Shown one piece after another: positions 8,751 to 16,862 of a stretch of 26,699 nt of DNA (the stretch's first letter is position 1; each line of letters opens with the position of its first letter). Source of the stretch: DAINBT01 sp036732785 (lineage in GTDB: Bacteria; Planctomycetota; Phycisphaerae; Sedimentisphaerales; SM23-30); the NCBI GenBank assembly GCA_964537505.1, contig CAZICK010000052.1, positions 1 through 26,699 of the forward strand, written 5' to 3'. The notes below the pieces were generated by a model, which saw only the letters and a list, made by a program, of their open reading frames with translations, did not search any database and was not told where the DNA came from. A program made the position numbers and the translations under genes.

Positions 8751-9191
8751 ATGATTCCTGACGACAATCTAATTGAAAAGGGCCTGTTGATCGTTACCGG
8801 CTCGACACTGCGGTCAGAACAGGCAGATCGACCCCTGGCCTATAAACTTAAATCCTCTATCGAAGAGCTGGTTCAGAGCCAGGACCATGACTTTACCGTC
8901 ATAGTGCTCAGTGACCTATGGTATCTAAATGCCGAGGCCCTGCAACTGCTGCCGACAATCTCCGTCGGCGGACCAAGCGCCAACGCTTTGGCCGCACACT
9001 TGTACAAACGATTGGCCAACACTCTGGTTGTGGACAATACCCTCCTGATCCAAATGGACCCATATTTGAGAGATCTACGCGCCAGCATTTGGGGAATGAG
9101 CCACCAAACCACCGTAGAAGCTCTGGAACTTTTCATCGGAAAGGGCTACCTGACCCGGTTCCTCGATGCCGCAACCGCCCGGATGGCCTGA
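8751..9191 (+). CDS. Conserved-looking protein of unknown function (146 aa)
   Basis: I do not recognise this protein. It is compact and soluble-looking, with no signal peptide, membrane segment or cysteines. It has alternating beta and alpha stretches (LLIVTGSTL, FTVIVLSDLWYL, ISVGGPSANALAAHLYKRL, TLVVDNTLLIQMDPY) that suggest a small alpha/beta fold, and a Gly-Gly-Pro-Ser turn that could bind a phosphate group. It begins ATG at 8751 with only a weak purine run before it. It lies between the enolase-superfamily gene and metK on the same strand, 82 bases after the former. A TATAAT at 8670-8675 could be a -10 box but lacks a good -35. Codon use and the coherent reading frame support a real gene. 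Confidence 0.7.
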   Translation: MIPDDNLIEKGLLIVTGSTLRSEQADRPLAYKLKSSIEELVQSQDHDFTVIVLSDLWYLNAEALQLLPTISVGGPSANALAAHLYKRLANTLVVDNTLLIQMDPYLRDLRASIWGMSHQTTVEALELFIGKGYLTRFLDAATARMA

Positions 9192-9264
9192 AGCAACTGT
9201 ATTTCCAGCAATCACAACAATTTTCACGGAATGCCAAAATTTCTAAAATACCTCCATTGAACCC

Positions 9265-9293
9265 TTGTCTATTGTTATTTCCGATGTTATTAT
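9265..9293 (+). promoter_or_regulatory. Sigma-70-like promoter candidate for metK
   Basis: TTGTCT (9265-9270) and TATTAT (9288-9293) are separated by 17 bases, predicting a start near 9300 and a leader of about 37 bases before the TTG start codon. The same TTGTCTATT occurs at 1962. The leader is too short for a SAM riboswitch and none is visible. Confidence 0.5.
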
Positions 9294-9336
9294 GTATCAA
9301 ATTAACAACGGACTGTTTCTTTTAAGGAGACCTGTT

Positions 9337-10542
9337 TTGGCCAAAAAAGCAAATAAAACCAGCAGAAAAAACAAGCAACATACCCATCTGTTCACCAGCG
9401 AATCGGTAACTATAGGACATCCCGACAAGGTCGCCGATCAGATATCCGACGCCATCCTTGACGCCATGCTGGCTCAGGATCCTCACAGTCGGGTAGCGTG
9501 CGAAACGCTCATAACTACCGGCATGGTGGTCATAGCCGGTGAGATAACCACCAAGGCCGACGTCGATATCCCTTCGATTGTCCGCAGTACGCTTCGCAAC
9601 ATCGGTTATACCAAATCCGAATATGGCATAGACGGTGACTATTGCGCCGTGCTGGTCAATATCGACGAACAGTCGCCCGACATCAGTCAGGGTGTCACTG
9701 TCGGGGCGGGACTCTACAAGAGCCAGGGTGCCGGCGATCAGGGATTGATGTTCGGCTACGCCTGCAAAGAAACGCCGGTTCTTATGCCGCTGCCTATCTA
9801 TTTAGCCCATCGGCTGGTGGAAAGACTGGCCAGTTTTCGCCGAAATCGCAAACTGCCCTGGCTCCGACCCGACGGCAAAAGTCAGGTTACCGTCGAATAT
9901 GACGGCCACAAACCTGTTCGCATCGACACGGTGGTTATCTCCGCCCAGCACGATCCCGATATCCCCTATCACAAGTTACGTAAAGCGATCATTGACAAAA
10001 TCATTATGCCGACATTGCCCAAACGCCTGGTGGACAATAAGTTAAAAATCTTTGTCAATCCCACCGGCCGTTTTGTCGTCGGAGGACCACATGGTGATTG
10101 CGGACTGACCGGTCGAAAAATTATTGTTGATACTTATGGCGGCGCCGGCTCTCATGGCGGCGGCGCTTTCAGTGGCAAGGACCCTTCCAAGGTTGACCGC
10201 TCCGCTTCTTACATGGCCCGCCACATCGCTAAAAATATTGTCGCCGCCGGACTGGCCACACGTTGCGAAGTACAACTTGCCTACGCCATCGGCGTAGCTG
10301 ATCCGGTATCGATCAAGGTCGATACCGAAGGCACAGGGAAAATTGACGATTTCCGGCTCACCGATCTCGTCCGAGATGTCTTTCCCTTGACCCCCAACAC
10401 CATAATCAAGCATTTGAAGCTGCTGCGACCAATTTATACCCAAACCGCAGCTCACGGACATTTCGGCCGAACCGGCGACGGGTTCACCTGGGAGTTAACC
10501 GACCATGTCGCCAAATTGCGCCGTCTGGCCGGTATCAAATAA
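9337..10542 (+). CDS. metK: S-adenosylmethionine synthase (methionine adenosyltransferase)
   Basis: The 401-aa product makes S-adenosylmethionine from ATP and methionine in the cytoplasm. The start is taken as TTG 9337 because AAGGAG (9324-9329) lies 7 bases before it. A longer reading from TTG 9265 would overlap the promoter and add a non-conserved extension. Family motifs are clear: TSESVTIGHPDKVADQISD near the N-terminus, the methionine/ATP hexapeptide GAGDQG (in KSQGAGDQGLMFGYA), GGPHGDCGLTGRKIIVDTYGG, and the P-loop-like GGGAFSGKDPSKVDRS. Length is normal for bacterial MetK, with a Lys-rich extension of about 14 residues at the front. It appears to have its own promoter. SAM could support the corrinoid and methyl metabolism implied by the upstream activase, but no direct link is visible. 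Confidence 0.97.
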   Translation: MAKKANKTSRKNKQHTHLFTSESVTIGHPDKVADQISDAILDAMLAQDPHSRVACETLITTGMVVIAGEITTKADVDIPSIVRSTLRNIGYTKSEYGIDGDYCAVLVNIDEQSPDISQGVTVGAGLYKSQGAGDQGLMFGYACKETPVLMPLPIYLAHRLVERLASFRRNRKLPWLRPDGKSQVTVEYDGHKPVRIDTVVISAQHDPDIPYHKLRKAIIDKIIMPTLPKRLVDNKLKIFVNPTGRFVVGGPHGDCGLTGRKIIVDTYGGAGSHGGGAFSGKDPSKVDRSASYMARHIAKNIVAAGLATRCEVQLAYAIGVADPVSIKVDTEGTGKIDDFRLTDLVRDVFPLTPNTIIKHLKLLRPIYTQTAAHGHFGRTGDGFTWELTDHVAKLRRLAGIK

Positions 10543-10667
10543 AAATGGAGCATCAGTAAAACAAAAGATGATAACGTTAGGTACCATGCCCACGTTTGTG
10601 TGTTTTAGAGTTCTTTCAAATAAACGTATTAACTGAATTTCGTACAACAAACAAGTGAGGTATTATT

Positions 10668-11480
10668 ATGAAAACAAAAGCTATGTTAATGGGACTTTGT
10701 GCTGTACTGCTTGTAATCTCAAGCTGCGCTACCACCACCAACAAGACCTGTTCTAAAATCTTAATTCCCGCCGGAACCGAACCGCTTCCCTGGCCGGAAG
10801 ACTTCGATAACCAGCCGCAGCCGACGGTTATTACACCAGGCCCGGAGGATCGTCTGCCGCCATCAGACGCGATTGTTCTGTTTGAAGGCGAGGACATCTC
10901 ACCATGGCTCGGCGACGACGGCAAGACCGCCAGATGCAAAGTGGAAAATGGTTATCTTGAACTCAACCATACCGGCTCCATTCACACCAAACAGGCGTTT
11001 GGCGACTGCCAACTGCACATTGAGTGGGCCAGCCCAACCGATATCAAAGACAAAGATGGCAACATCAAGTCCGGTCAGGAACGCGGCAACAGTGGTGTAT
11101 ATGTTATGGGCCTGTATGAAATACAGGTGCTCGATTCCTACCAAAACAAAACCTACCCGTTCGGATCAACCGGAGCAATGTACGGCCAGTATCCTCCGAT
11201 GGTAAACACCTGCCGCCAACCCGGCCAGTGGCAAAGTTTCGACATCATTTTCCGTCGCCCTCTTTTTGACGAGGACGGCAACGTCATCCGCCTGGCCCGT
11301 GTCACCGTTCTCCACAACGGCGTACTCGTCCAGGACAGCAAAACCTTCAACGGCTCCACCCAATTTGAAAAATCAGGCTCATATACCCCGCACGCTGACA
11401 AACTACCGATTATGCTTCAGGACCACGGTGACACCATCCGCTACCGCAACATCTGGATCCGCGAACTACCAGAACTGTAG
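10668..11480 (+). CDS. DUF1080 (3-keto-disaccharide hydrolase-type) lipoprotein
   Basis: The 270-aa protein begins with a lipoprotein signal peptide whose lipobox ends VISSC, predicting lipidation at Cys20. A Thr-rich linker follows and then a DUF1080 / PF06439 concanavalin-like domain from about residue 65 to the end (VLFEGEDISPW, GDCQLHIEWASP, ERGNSGVYVMGLYEIQVLDSY, GSTGAMYGQYPP, LPIMLQDHGDTIRYRNIWIRE). This domain is very abundant in Planctomycetota and in polysaccharide-degrading Bacteroidota. Some members hydrolyse 3-keto-glycosides, while others may only bind carbohydrate. It is expected at the membrane surface. GTGAGG lies about 7 bases before ATG 10668. The GH106 and GH13 neighbours support a carbohydrate role. 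Family secure, activity inferred. Confidence 0.88.
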   Translation: MKTKAMLMGLCAVLLVISSCATTTNKTCSKILIPAGTEPLPWPEDFDNQPQPTVITPGPEDRLPPSDAIVLFEGEDISPWLGDDGKTARCKVENGYLELNHTGSIHTKQAFGDCQLHIEWASPTDIKDKDGNIKSGQERGNSGVYVMGLYEIQVLDSYQNKTYPFGSTGAMYGQYPPMVNTCRQPGQWQSFDIIFRRPLFDEDGNVIRLARVTVLHNGVLVQDSKTFNGSTQFEKSGSYTPHADKLPIMLQDHGDTIRYRNIWIRELPEL

Positions 11481-11543
11481 CAACTACCTTAGATGTTTTC
11501 ATAATACGACAAGCCAACATGCATCGACAGGTGTAATAATATT

Positions 11544-11566
11544 GTAGAGCGAGGCTTTGCCCCGCG
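11544..11566 (+). repeat. GTAGRGCG-type hairpin repeat upstream of the GH13 gene
   Basis: GTAGAGCGAGGCTTTGCCCC + GCG is an imperfect hairpin (GCGaGGC / GCCcCGC around TTT). A more regular member of the same type lies at 24272-24292. Such GTAGGGCGGGC-TTT/CAT-GCCCGCC elements are dispersed repeats in many genomes. It ends 13 bases before the GH13 start codon, where a ribosome site would be expected. Confidence 0.5.
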
Positions 11567-11579
11567 CATCGGGTTTTGT

Positions 11580-13208
11580 ATGAAGCGAAAATCTCCCAGA
11601 TGGCTCTCGTCGGCGGTTTTTTATCAGATTTATCCGCCGAGCTTTTACGATAGTAACGGCGATGGAATCGGTGATATTAACGGTATCATCGAAAAACTCG
11701 ATTATGTTCAATCGCTCGGCTGCAACGCGATATGGCTCAATCCCTGCTTCGAATCGCCGTTTCGTGACGGCGGCTACGACATATCCGATTACTACAAGGT
11801 CGCCAAACGTTACGGCACTAACGCCGATCTCAAACGCCTTTTCGAGGCGGCGGATAAGCGAGGTATAAAAGTTTGCCTCGATCTGGTACCGGGGCATACT
11901 TCCATCGAGCATCCTTGGTTCAAGCAATCCTGCAAAACAAAAAAGAACAAGTACAGCAACTACTACATCTGGACCGACGACTGGACCCGCAGCGCAGGTG
12001 CCGAACTGAACACCGTCAGAGGTTACGCCCGGCGCAATGGTAATTATGCAGCCAATTTCTTCTGGTCTCAGCCATCGCTCAATTACGGCTTTGCCCACTG
12101 CGACTCTGACAAACCCTGGCAAAAACCCGTCGATCATCCCGACTGCCAGGCAGTCCGAAAAGAAATGATTAAAATCATGCGTTATTGGCTCGACATGGGG
12201 GCCGCCGGCTTTCGTGTGGACATGGCCTACTCGCTGGTCAAAAACGACAAAGACTGCCGCCAAACCACACGGCTATGGTCCCAGGTCCGCAGCATTCTCG
12301 ATCGTGACTATCCCGAAGCCACCCTCATTGCTGAATGGTTCAATCCCGCCCAGGCCATCAAGGCTGGCTTTCACGTGGATTTCCTGGACCACCCAACATA
12401 TATCTCCCTGTTCCGCAAAGAAACCGGCCGCAGTGTTGACCCTCGCACCAATGGCACCAGTATTTTTGCTAGGCCCGGCGGCGACATCATGACCTTTCTC
12501 GACAACTATCTTGACCACTACCAGCAAACCAAACACCTTGGTTATATCTCCATTCCCACCGGGAACCACGACCTGCCGCGTATAAGTCTCGGCCGCACGC
12601 TCAAAGAAATCGAACTGGTATTCGCCTTTATCCTCACCACCCCCGGCGTACCGTTCATTTATTACGGCGACGAGATCGGCATGAAATATCTCAGGAACCT
12701 GCCTTCCAAAGAAGGCGCTTACACACGCACCGGCAGTCGCACGCCTATGCAATGGTCTTCAGCCCGCAGCGCCGGATTTTCCACCGCCCCCAACGGCCGG
12801 CTTTACCTGCCCATTGACCCGGCCCATAACCGCCCCACCGTCCTGGCTCAGCAGTCAAATCGTAATTCACTGCTGAACAAAGTCCGCACCCTTATCGCCT
12901 TGCGCCGGGAGCACCCTGCCCTCGGCGCAGATGGCCGGTTTATCCCCATTTACGCTAAAGCAAAAAAATATCCTTTTGTCTATCTGCGTACTCTGGCCCG
13001 GGAAAAATTCCTGATAGCCGTCAACCCGACCGGCAAAACGGTTAACGTTAAATTTGACACAGCACACACCGAAACCCATCATCCCCAACTCAAAAAACCT
13101 GTCGAGGAACCCCTTATAACAACAGTAGGCGTAGAACTTTCCCACTGCCACGGCCGCTATCGACTAAAAATGCCGCCCACTTCTTACGGCATTTTCAAAA
13201 GTTTATGA
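11580..13208 (+). CDS. GH13 alpha-amylase-family glycosidase (oligo-alpha-glucosidase / trehalose synthase-like)
   Basis: The 542-aa protein has the full GH13 barrel. It starts VFYQIYPPSFYDSNGDGIGD and shows CNAIWLNPCFESPFRDGGYD, nucleophile Asp214 (GFRVDMAY), acid/base Glu252 (LIAEWFNP) and transition-state Asp331 (GNHDLPR), then TPGVPFIYYGDEIGM and a C-terminal beta domain from about 430. Features resemble enzymes acting on short alpha-glucosides rather than starch endo-amylases, but the exact substrate cannot be read. There is no signal peptide, so it should act in the cytoplasm on imported oligosaccharides or storage glucan. ATG 11580 is the only sensible start, since the barrel begins at residue 12. 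There is no good Shine-Dalgarno, and a hairpin repeat occupies the region just upstream. Confidence 0.9.
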   Translation: MKRKSPRWLSSAVFYQIYPPSFYDSNGDGIGDINGIIEKLDYVQSLGCNAIWLNPCFESPFRDGGYDISDYYKVAKRYGTNADLKRLFEAADKRGIKVCLDLVPGHTSIEHPWFKQSCKTKKNKYSNYYIWTDDWTRSAGAELNTVRGYARRNGNYAANFFWSQPSLNYGFAHCDSDKPWQKPVDHPDCQAVRKEMIKIMRYWLDMGAAGFRVDMAYSLVKNDKDCRQTTRLWSQVRSILDRDYPEATLIAEWFNPAQAIKAGFHVDFLDHPTYISLFRKETGRSVDPRTNGTSIFARPGGDIMTFLDNYLDHYQQTKHLGYISIPTGNHDLPRISLGRTLKEIELVFAFILTTPGVPFIYYGDEIGMKYLRNLPSKEGAYTRTGSRTPMQWSSARSAGFSTAPNGRLYLPIDPAHNRPTVLAQQSNRNSLLNKVRTLIALRREHPALGADGRFIPIYAKAKKYPFVYLRTLAREKFLIAVNPTGKTVNVKFDTAHTETHHPQLKKPVEEPLITTVGVELSHCHGRYRLKMPPTSYGIFKSL

Positions 13209-13263
13209 CAAAACCAAACCGCCATTTCCCCTGTACCACCATACCCAGCCTGACAAAAAAATG

Positions 13264-13291
13264 TTGCGTTTCAGACTAAGATATGTAAAAT
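13264..13291 (+). promoter_or_regulatory. Weak promoter candidate for the two-component operon
   Basis: TTGCGT (13264-13269) and TAAAAT (13286-13291), spacer 16, lie about 80 bases before the kinase start. Another -10-like GATAAT at 13315-13320 has no properly spaced -35. Low-confidence prediction. Confidence 0.25.
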
Positions 13292-13370
13292 AAGGTTTTG
13301 ATTGCAGCGTTTGAGATAATACTGAAATGGTTAAGAGGAATCTGCTGTTTAGAGAAGGTTAAAGGTCGTT

Positions 13371-14975
13371 GTGAACGAGAAAGAACAATGTACTGGAGAG
13401 CCAGATGCTGAGAACTCTGCCAAGGATTTTCGCGGGTTGTCGCAATGGATCCACCGCTACGCAAACAGCAGTGTTCCACGTGTTGACTTTCTGCGCAGGA
13501 TCACACACAGGCTGCTGGAGTTTTCCAAGTGCTATACGGTTGAACTGCGAGTTAAGAAAGAAGATAAATGGTTCCGATGTGAAGCGGGGCACCATCCCAC
13601 AGAACTATTAACCGATGAGGTTGTTTACTGTGATAACAAAGAAGAAAACCTTTTTGCTGCCGGTGGTCAGAATAATAATGGTATCGAAAAGCTCAGCCGG
13701 ATTAACATGCCGATTATCGTTGCGGATGAAACTATTGGTTTTTTACAACTGAACAATAAGAAGGAGGATTATTTCAGGGCGGATGAAATAAAACTTTATG
13801 AAGACATTGCTCAAACACTCGGTTTGGCATTAGTGAGCCAGAGTGCACATGTGGCCCTGCGTGAGCGGGTAAAAGAATTAACCTGCCTTTATAATCTGGC
13901 GCAATTAGCGGAAAGTCCAGGCATAACGCTTGAAGAAATTCTTAAAGGAACTGTGGAGCTGTTACCTTCTGCCTGGCAGTATCCTGAAATTACGGCTGGA
14001 CGTATTGTCCTTGACGGCCAATTATATATGACAGCAAACTTTAAAGAATGGACACATAAGCTATCATCCGATATTGTGGTGAAGAATAAACACCGAGGCG
14101 GCATTGATGTGATATATACTGAGGAAAAACCCGAACTTGATGAGGGACCGTTTCTGAAAGAAGAGCGAAGCCTGATCAATGCCGTCGCACGTCAGGTCAG
14201 TTTCATTGTCGAACGACGTCAGAGTGATGATGACAGATTGCGTTTGCAGGATCAACTTCGCCATGCCGACCGTCTTGCGACAATCGGGCAACTAGCCGCA
14301 GGGGTTTCACACGAATTAAATGAGCCGTTAGGCAATATTCTTGCGTTTGCCCAGCTTGCTCAAAAAGAGCCGCGTCTTCCGAAACAGGCTGCTCAAGACC
14401 TTGAGAGAATTGTGACCACATCTCTTCATGCGCGAGAAATCATAAAAAAACTAATGTTATTTGCCCGGCAAACACCGCCTCAGAAAAAACAGGTCAATCT
14501 CAATAGCATAGTTGAAGAAGGGTTGTACTTCCTTGAGTCCCGATGCAGTAAAAATGGCGTTAGCATTATACGGCATTTGTCTGATGAGCTTCCTGAGATC
14601 ATAGCCGACCCATCACAATTGAACCAGGTCTTGGTGAACCTTGTGGTCAATTCTATTCAGGCAATGCCGACCGGAGGCACACTCACGATTACTACCCGTG
14701 CCCGCGACAATCATATTGTGCTTGTTATAGAAGATAGCGGGTTAGGAATGGACGAGGGTGTGCTTAAACAAATATTTGTTCCTTTCTTTACCACCAAGGA
14801 TGTCAACGAAGGCACGGGCCTGGGCCTTTCCGTGGTTCATGGCATTATAAATTCTCATGGAGGAATGATTAACGTTGAAAGTAGTCCCGGAAAGGGTAGC
14901 CGATTTGAAATTCAACTGCCCATTTCCGAGGCAAAAGAAGACAGAAAAAACCATCTCAATGGCAGCAACGAATAA
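13371..14975 (+). CDS. Soluble GAF-domain sensor histidine kinase (NtrB-like role)
   Basis: The 534-aa protein starts at GTG 13371 with AAAGG 5 bases upstream. No membrane segment is visible. Residues about 40-160 form a GAF-like sensor domain, followed by a second less clear sensor region (about 170-285). The dimerisation/phosphotransfer helix has His314 in GVSHELNEPL, then an N box (LNQVLVNLVVNSIQ), G1 (DSGLGMDEG), F (FVPFFTTK) and G2 (GTGLGLSVVHG) boxes of a complete HATPase. It is predicted to autophosphorylate in response to a cytoplasmic signal and pass phosphate to the next gene product, whose start codon lies inside its last codons. The signal is unknown; position next to a sigma-54 operon of redox/glutamate-synthase type suggests a nitrogen or redox cue. 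Confidence 0.92.
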   Translation: MNEKEQCTGEPDAENSAKDFRGLSQWIHRYANSSVPRVDFLRRITHRLLEFSKCYTVELRVKKEDKWFRCEAGHHPTELLTDEVVYCDNKEENLFAAGGQNNNGIEKLSRINMPIIVADETIGFLQLNNKKEDYFRADEIKLYEDIAQTLGLALVSQSAHVALRERVKELTCLYNLAQLAESPGITLEEILKGTVELLPSAWQYPEITAGRIVLDGQLYMTANFKEWTHKLSSDIVVKNKHRGGIDVIYTEEKPELDEGPFLKEERSLINAVARQVSFIVERRQSDDDRLRLQDQLRHADRLATIGQLAAGVSHELNEPLGNILAFAQLAQKEPRLPKQAAQDLERIVTTSLHAREIIKKLMLFARQTPPQKKQVNLNSIVEEGLYFLESRCSKNGVSIIRHLSDELPEIIADPSQLNQVLVNLVVNSIQAMPTGGTLTITTRARDNHIVLVIEDSGLGMDEGVLKQIFVPFFTTKDVNEGTGLGLSVVHGIINSHGGMINVESSPGKGSRFEIQLPISEAKEDRKNHLNGSNE

Positions 14976-16332
14976 AAAAAAATCGATCCTGGTTGTGGAT
15001 GACGTGCCAAATACGGTCGAGGTGCTACAGCGGAATCTCACATCCCAGGGTTATACGGTTTATACGGCTTTTGCCGTGGCCGAAGCGATCGATATTACCA
15101 AAACTACACCTATCGACCTGGTCATAACAGACCTTAAGATGCCAAGGGTCAGCGGCCTCGATCTGGTACGCCATGTCCGGGAAAATCTCAAGGACACCGA
15201 AGTAATAATGATCACAGGGTATCCTTCGGTTCAGGGGGCGGTCGAAGCGGTTAAAACAGGTGTTGAAGAATATCTGGCAAAACCGTTTACCGATGAGGAG
15301 CTTTTTTCAGCCGTGGACCGTGCACTTGAAAAATTGCGTACTCGCCAAATCAATCATACGGCCATGCTCCAAACTCCGCACACGCCTTACGGCTTCCTTG
15401 GAGAATCCGAACCAATGCTTAAGGTTTTTAAGGCAATAAGCAAGGCGGCATCAACCTCCGCTACAGTACTTATATCGGGGGAGAGTGGTACAGGCAAGGA
15501 ACTCCTCGCCAGGGCAATTCATTACAGTAGTCGGCGATCCTCTGCGTCTTTTGTCCCGATAAACTGCGGGGGAATACCTGAAGGACTTCTTGAAAGCGAA
15601 TTATTTGGCTATGTAAAAGGTGCCTTTACAGGTGCAATTGAGAGCCGGGCGGGTTTTTTCCAAACTGCCGACGGCGGCACTATTTTTCTTGATGAGATCA
15701 GCGAAACTTCTCTGAACATGCAGGTAAAACTGTTGCGTGTACTTCAAGATAGGGATGTGTATATGGTAGGTTCAAACCGTCCAAGAAAAGTGGATGTGAG
15801 AATATTGGCATCGACCAACAAAAATCTGCCAAGTTTAGTCAAGAATGGTCTTTTCCGTGAAGACCTTTATTTCCGCCTTAATGTAATCTCGATTGAGCTT
15901 CCGCCATTGCGACAACGAGGTGATGATATCGTGCTCCTGGTCCATCACTTCGCCAGAAAGTTTTCAGAAGAACAGAACAAAACAACGCCTCGTTTTTCGG
16001 ATAATGCGTTAAAAGTATTAACTGATTATCATTGGCCCGGTAATGTACGAGAACTGGAAAACGTCATCCATCGGCTTGTTGTTATGACCGAGTGCGACTG
16101 TATAAAAGTGCCCGACCTGCCGTCCTTGATGCGTTTTTCGGCTTTGCGAGAGCCAGACCTGACTCGCACACTTGCTCAGGTGGAAGCCGAGTATATACGG
16201 AATGTTCTGGCAAGTCTTGATGGAAACAAGACAAAGGCGGCCCGAATACTCGGTATCGATCGCAAAACATTGCGAGAAAAACTCAGTAAAATCGACACTT
16301 CACTTGGCTCACCGGAACCCGATTCAATATGA
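14959..16332 (+). CDS. NtrC-family sigma-54-dependent response regulator
   Basis: The start is ATG 14959, which overlaps the kinase gene by 17 bases and gives 457 aa beginning right before the receiver domain. An earlier ATG at 14875 would add a non-conserved stretch deep inside the kinase ORF. The receiver shows Asp14, Asp15, phospho-acceptor Asp58, Thr86 and Lys108. The AAA+ domain has Walker A GESGTGKE (174-181), the sigma-54-contacting GAFTGA loop (221-226) and Walker B TIFLDE (241-246). A Fis-type helix-turn-helix is at the C-terminus (NKTKAARILGIDRKTLREKL). All activator features are intact. The obvious target is the sigma-54 promoter about 170 bases beyond its stop codon, which drives the redox operon. 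Confidence 0.95.
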   Translation: MAATNKKKSILVVDDVPNTVEVLQRNLTSQGYTVYTAFAVAEAIDITKTTPIDLVITDLKMPRVSGLDLVRHVRENLKDTEVIMITGYPSVQGAVEAVKTGVEEYLAKPFTDEELFSAVDRALEKLRTRQINHTAMLQTPHTPYGFLGESEPMLKVFKAISKAASTSATVLISGESGTGKELLARAIHYSSRRSSASFVPINCGGIPEGLLESELFGYVKGAFTGAIESRAGFFQTADGGTIFLDEISETSLNMQVKLLRVLQDRDVYMVGSNRPRKVDVRILASTNKNLPSLVKNGLFREDLYFRLNVISIELPPLRQRGDDIVLLVHHFARKFSEEQNKTTPRFSDNALKVLTDYHWPGNVRELENVIHRLVVMTECDCIKVPDLPSLMRFSALREPDLTRTLAQVEAEYIRNVLASLDGNKTKAARILGIDRKTLREKLSKIDTSLGSPEPDSI

Positions 16333-16353
16333 ATTACCAGCCCCAAACGGGGA

Positions 16354-16386
16354 GCTTTGTACCACTGATTCAAATATCCCCAAAGC
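16354..16386 (+). promoter_or_regulatory. Possible enhancer-binding dyad upstream of the sigma-54 promoter
   Basis: GCTTTG (16354-16359) and CAAAGC (16381-16386) form a 6-base inverted repeat with a 21-base gap, about 145-180 bases before the predicted start. This is a normal distance for an NtrC-type activator site. The arms are short, so the call is weak. Confidence 0.25.
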
Positions 16387-16505
16387 CATATTCGTTTATA
16401 CCACCGCACTTCTGTCGCAAATCGGTAATGTAATCGCGTTTTTTAATGATTATTTCCGGCTTAGGTTCGATCCTCGTGAGATATGCGCCATCTGTACCAT
16501 AGTAT

Positions 16506-16520
16506 TGGCATACAAATTGC
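16506..16520 (+). promoter_or_regulatory. Sigma-54 (-24/-12) promoter for the redox operon
   Basis: TGGCATACAAATTGC, preceded by T and followed by T, matches the consensus TGGCAC-N5-TTGCW with a single change (C to T after TGGCA) and exact GG-to-GC spacing. Transcription would begin near 16532 and leave a leader of about 57 bases. It lies just downstream of an intact NtrC-type activator gene, which makes a chance match unlikely. Confidence 0.82.
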
Positions 16521-16588
16521 TGCAGGGATTTCCACATCATAAGAATGATGGTAGTAATCTTGCAATAAGGTAAAAGGAGAAGATTGTC

Positions 16589-16861
16589 ATGTGTTCAGAA
16601 TATCGCGATCTTTGTTCAACATGCAATTATGGTCCGGCTTGTGGTAACCACAGCACTCCTGAGAAGCCTGTATTTTATTGTGAAGAATTTGACACCTATG
16701 TCCCAGTGAAACCTAAAAAAAAGCCGGTACCCGCGTCCGCCGCTACCAAAATGACAGACTCTGACAAATACAAAGGATTGTGTTGCAATTGCGAAAATCG
16801 TGAAACCTGCGTTTTTCCAAAATGCGAAGGGGGTATCTGGCATTGTGAGGAGTACCGATAG
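16589..16861 (+). CDS. Small Cys-rich protein with two repeated metal-binding-like motifs
   Basis: This 90-aa protein is first in the sigma-54 operon, with AAAGGAGA at 16573-16580 ahead of ATG 16589. It contains an internal duplication. The first half has C9-x2-C12-x5-C18-x12-C31-E-E-F and the second has C65-x2-C68-x5-C74-x11-C86-E-E-Y, joined by a Lys/Pro linker (about 37-55). Each half could bind one zinc ion or an Fe-S cluster. I do not recognise a named family. The next gene begins 1 base after its stop, so it is tightly coupled to the NuoE-like subunit and may be a structural, electron-transfer or assembly part of the complex. That role is inferred from position only. Confidence 0.8.
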   Translation: MCSEYRDLCSTCNYGPACGNHSTPEKPVFYCEEFDTYVPVKPKKKPVPASAATKMTDSDKYKGLCCNCENRETCVFPKCEGGIWHCEEYR

Positions 16862-16862
16862 A

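Noticed and set aside
9192..9336. Possible SAM riboswitch before metK.
   Set aside because: The region is short, has a promoter inside it and shows none of the paired elements of SAM-I or SAM-II type switches.
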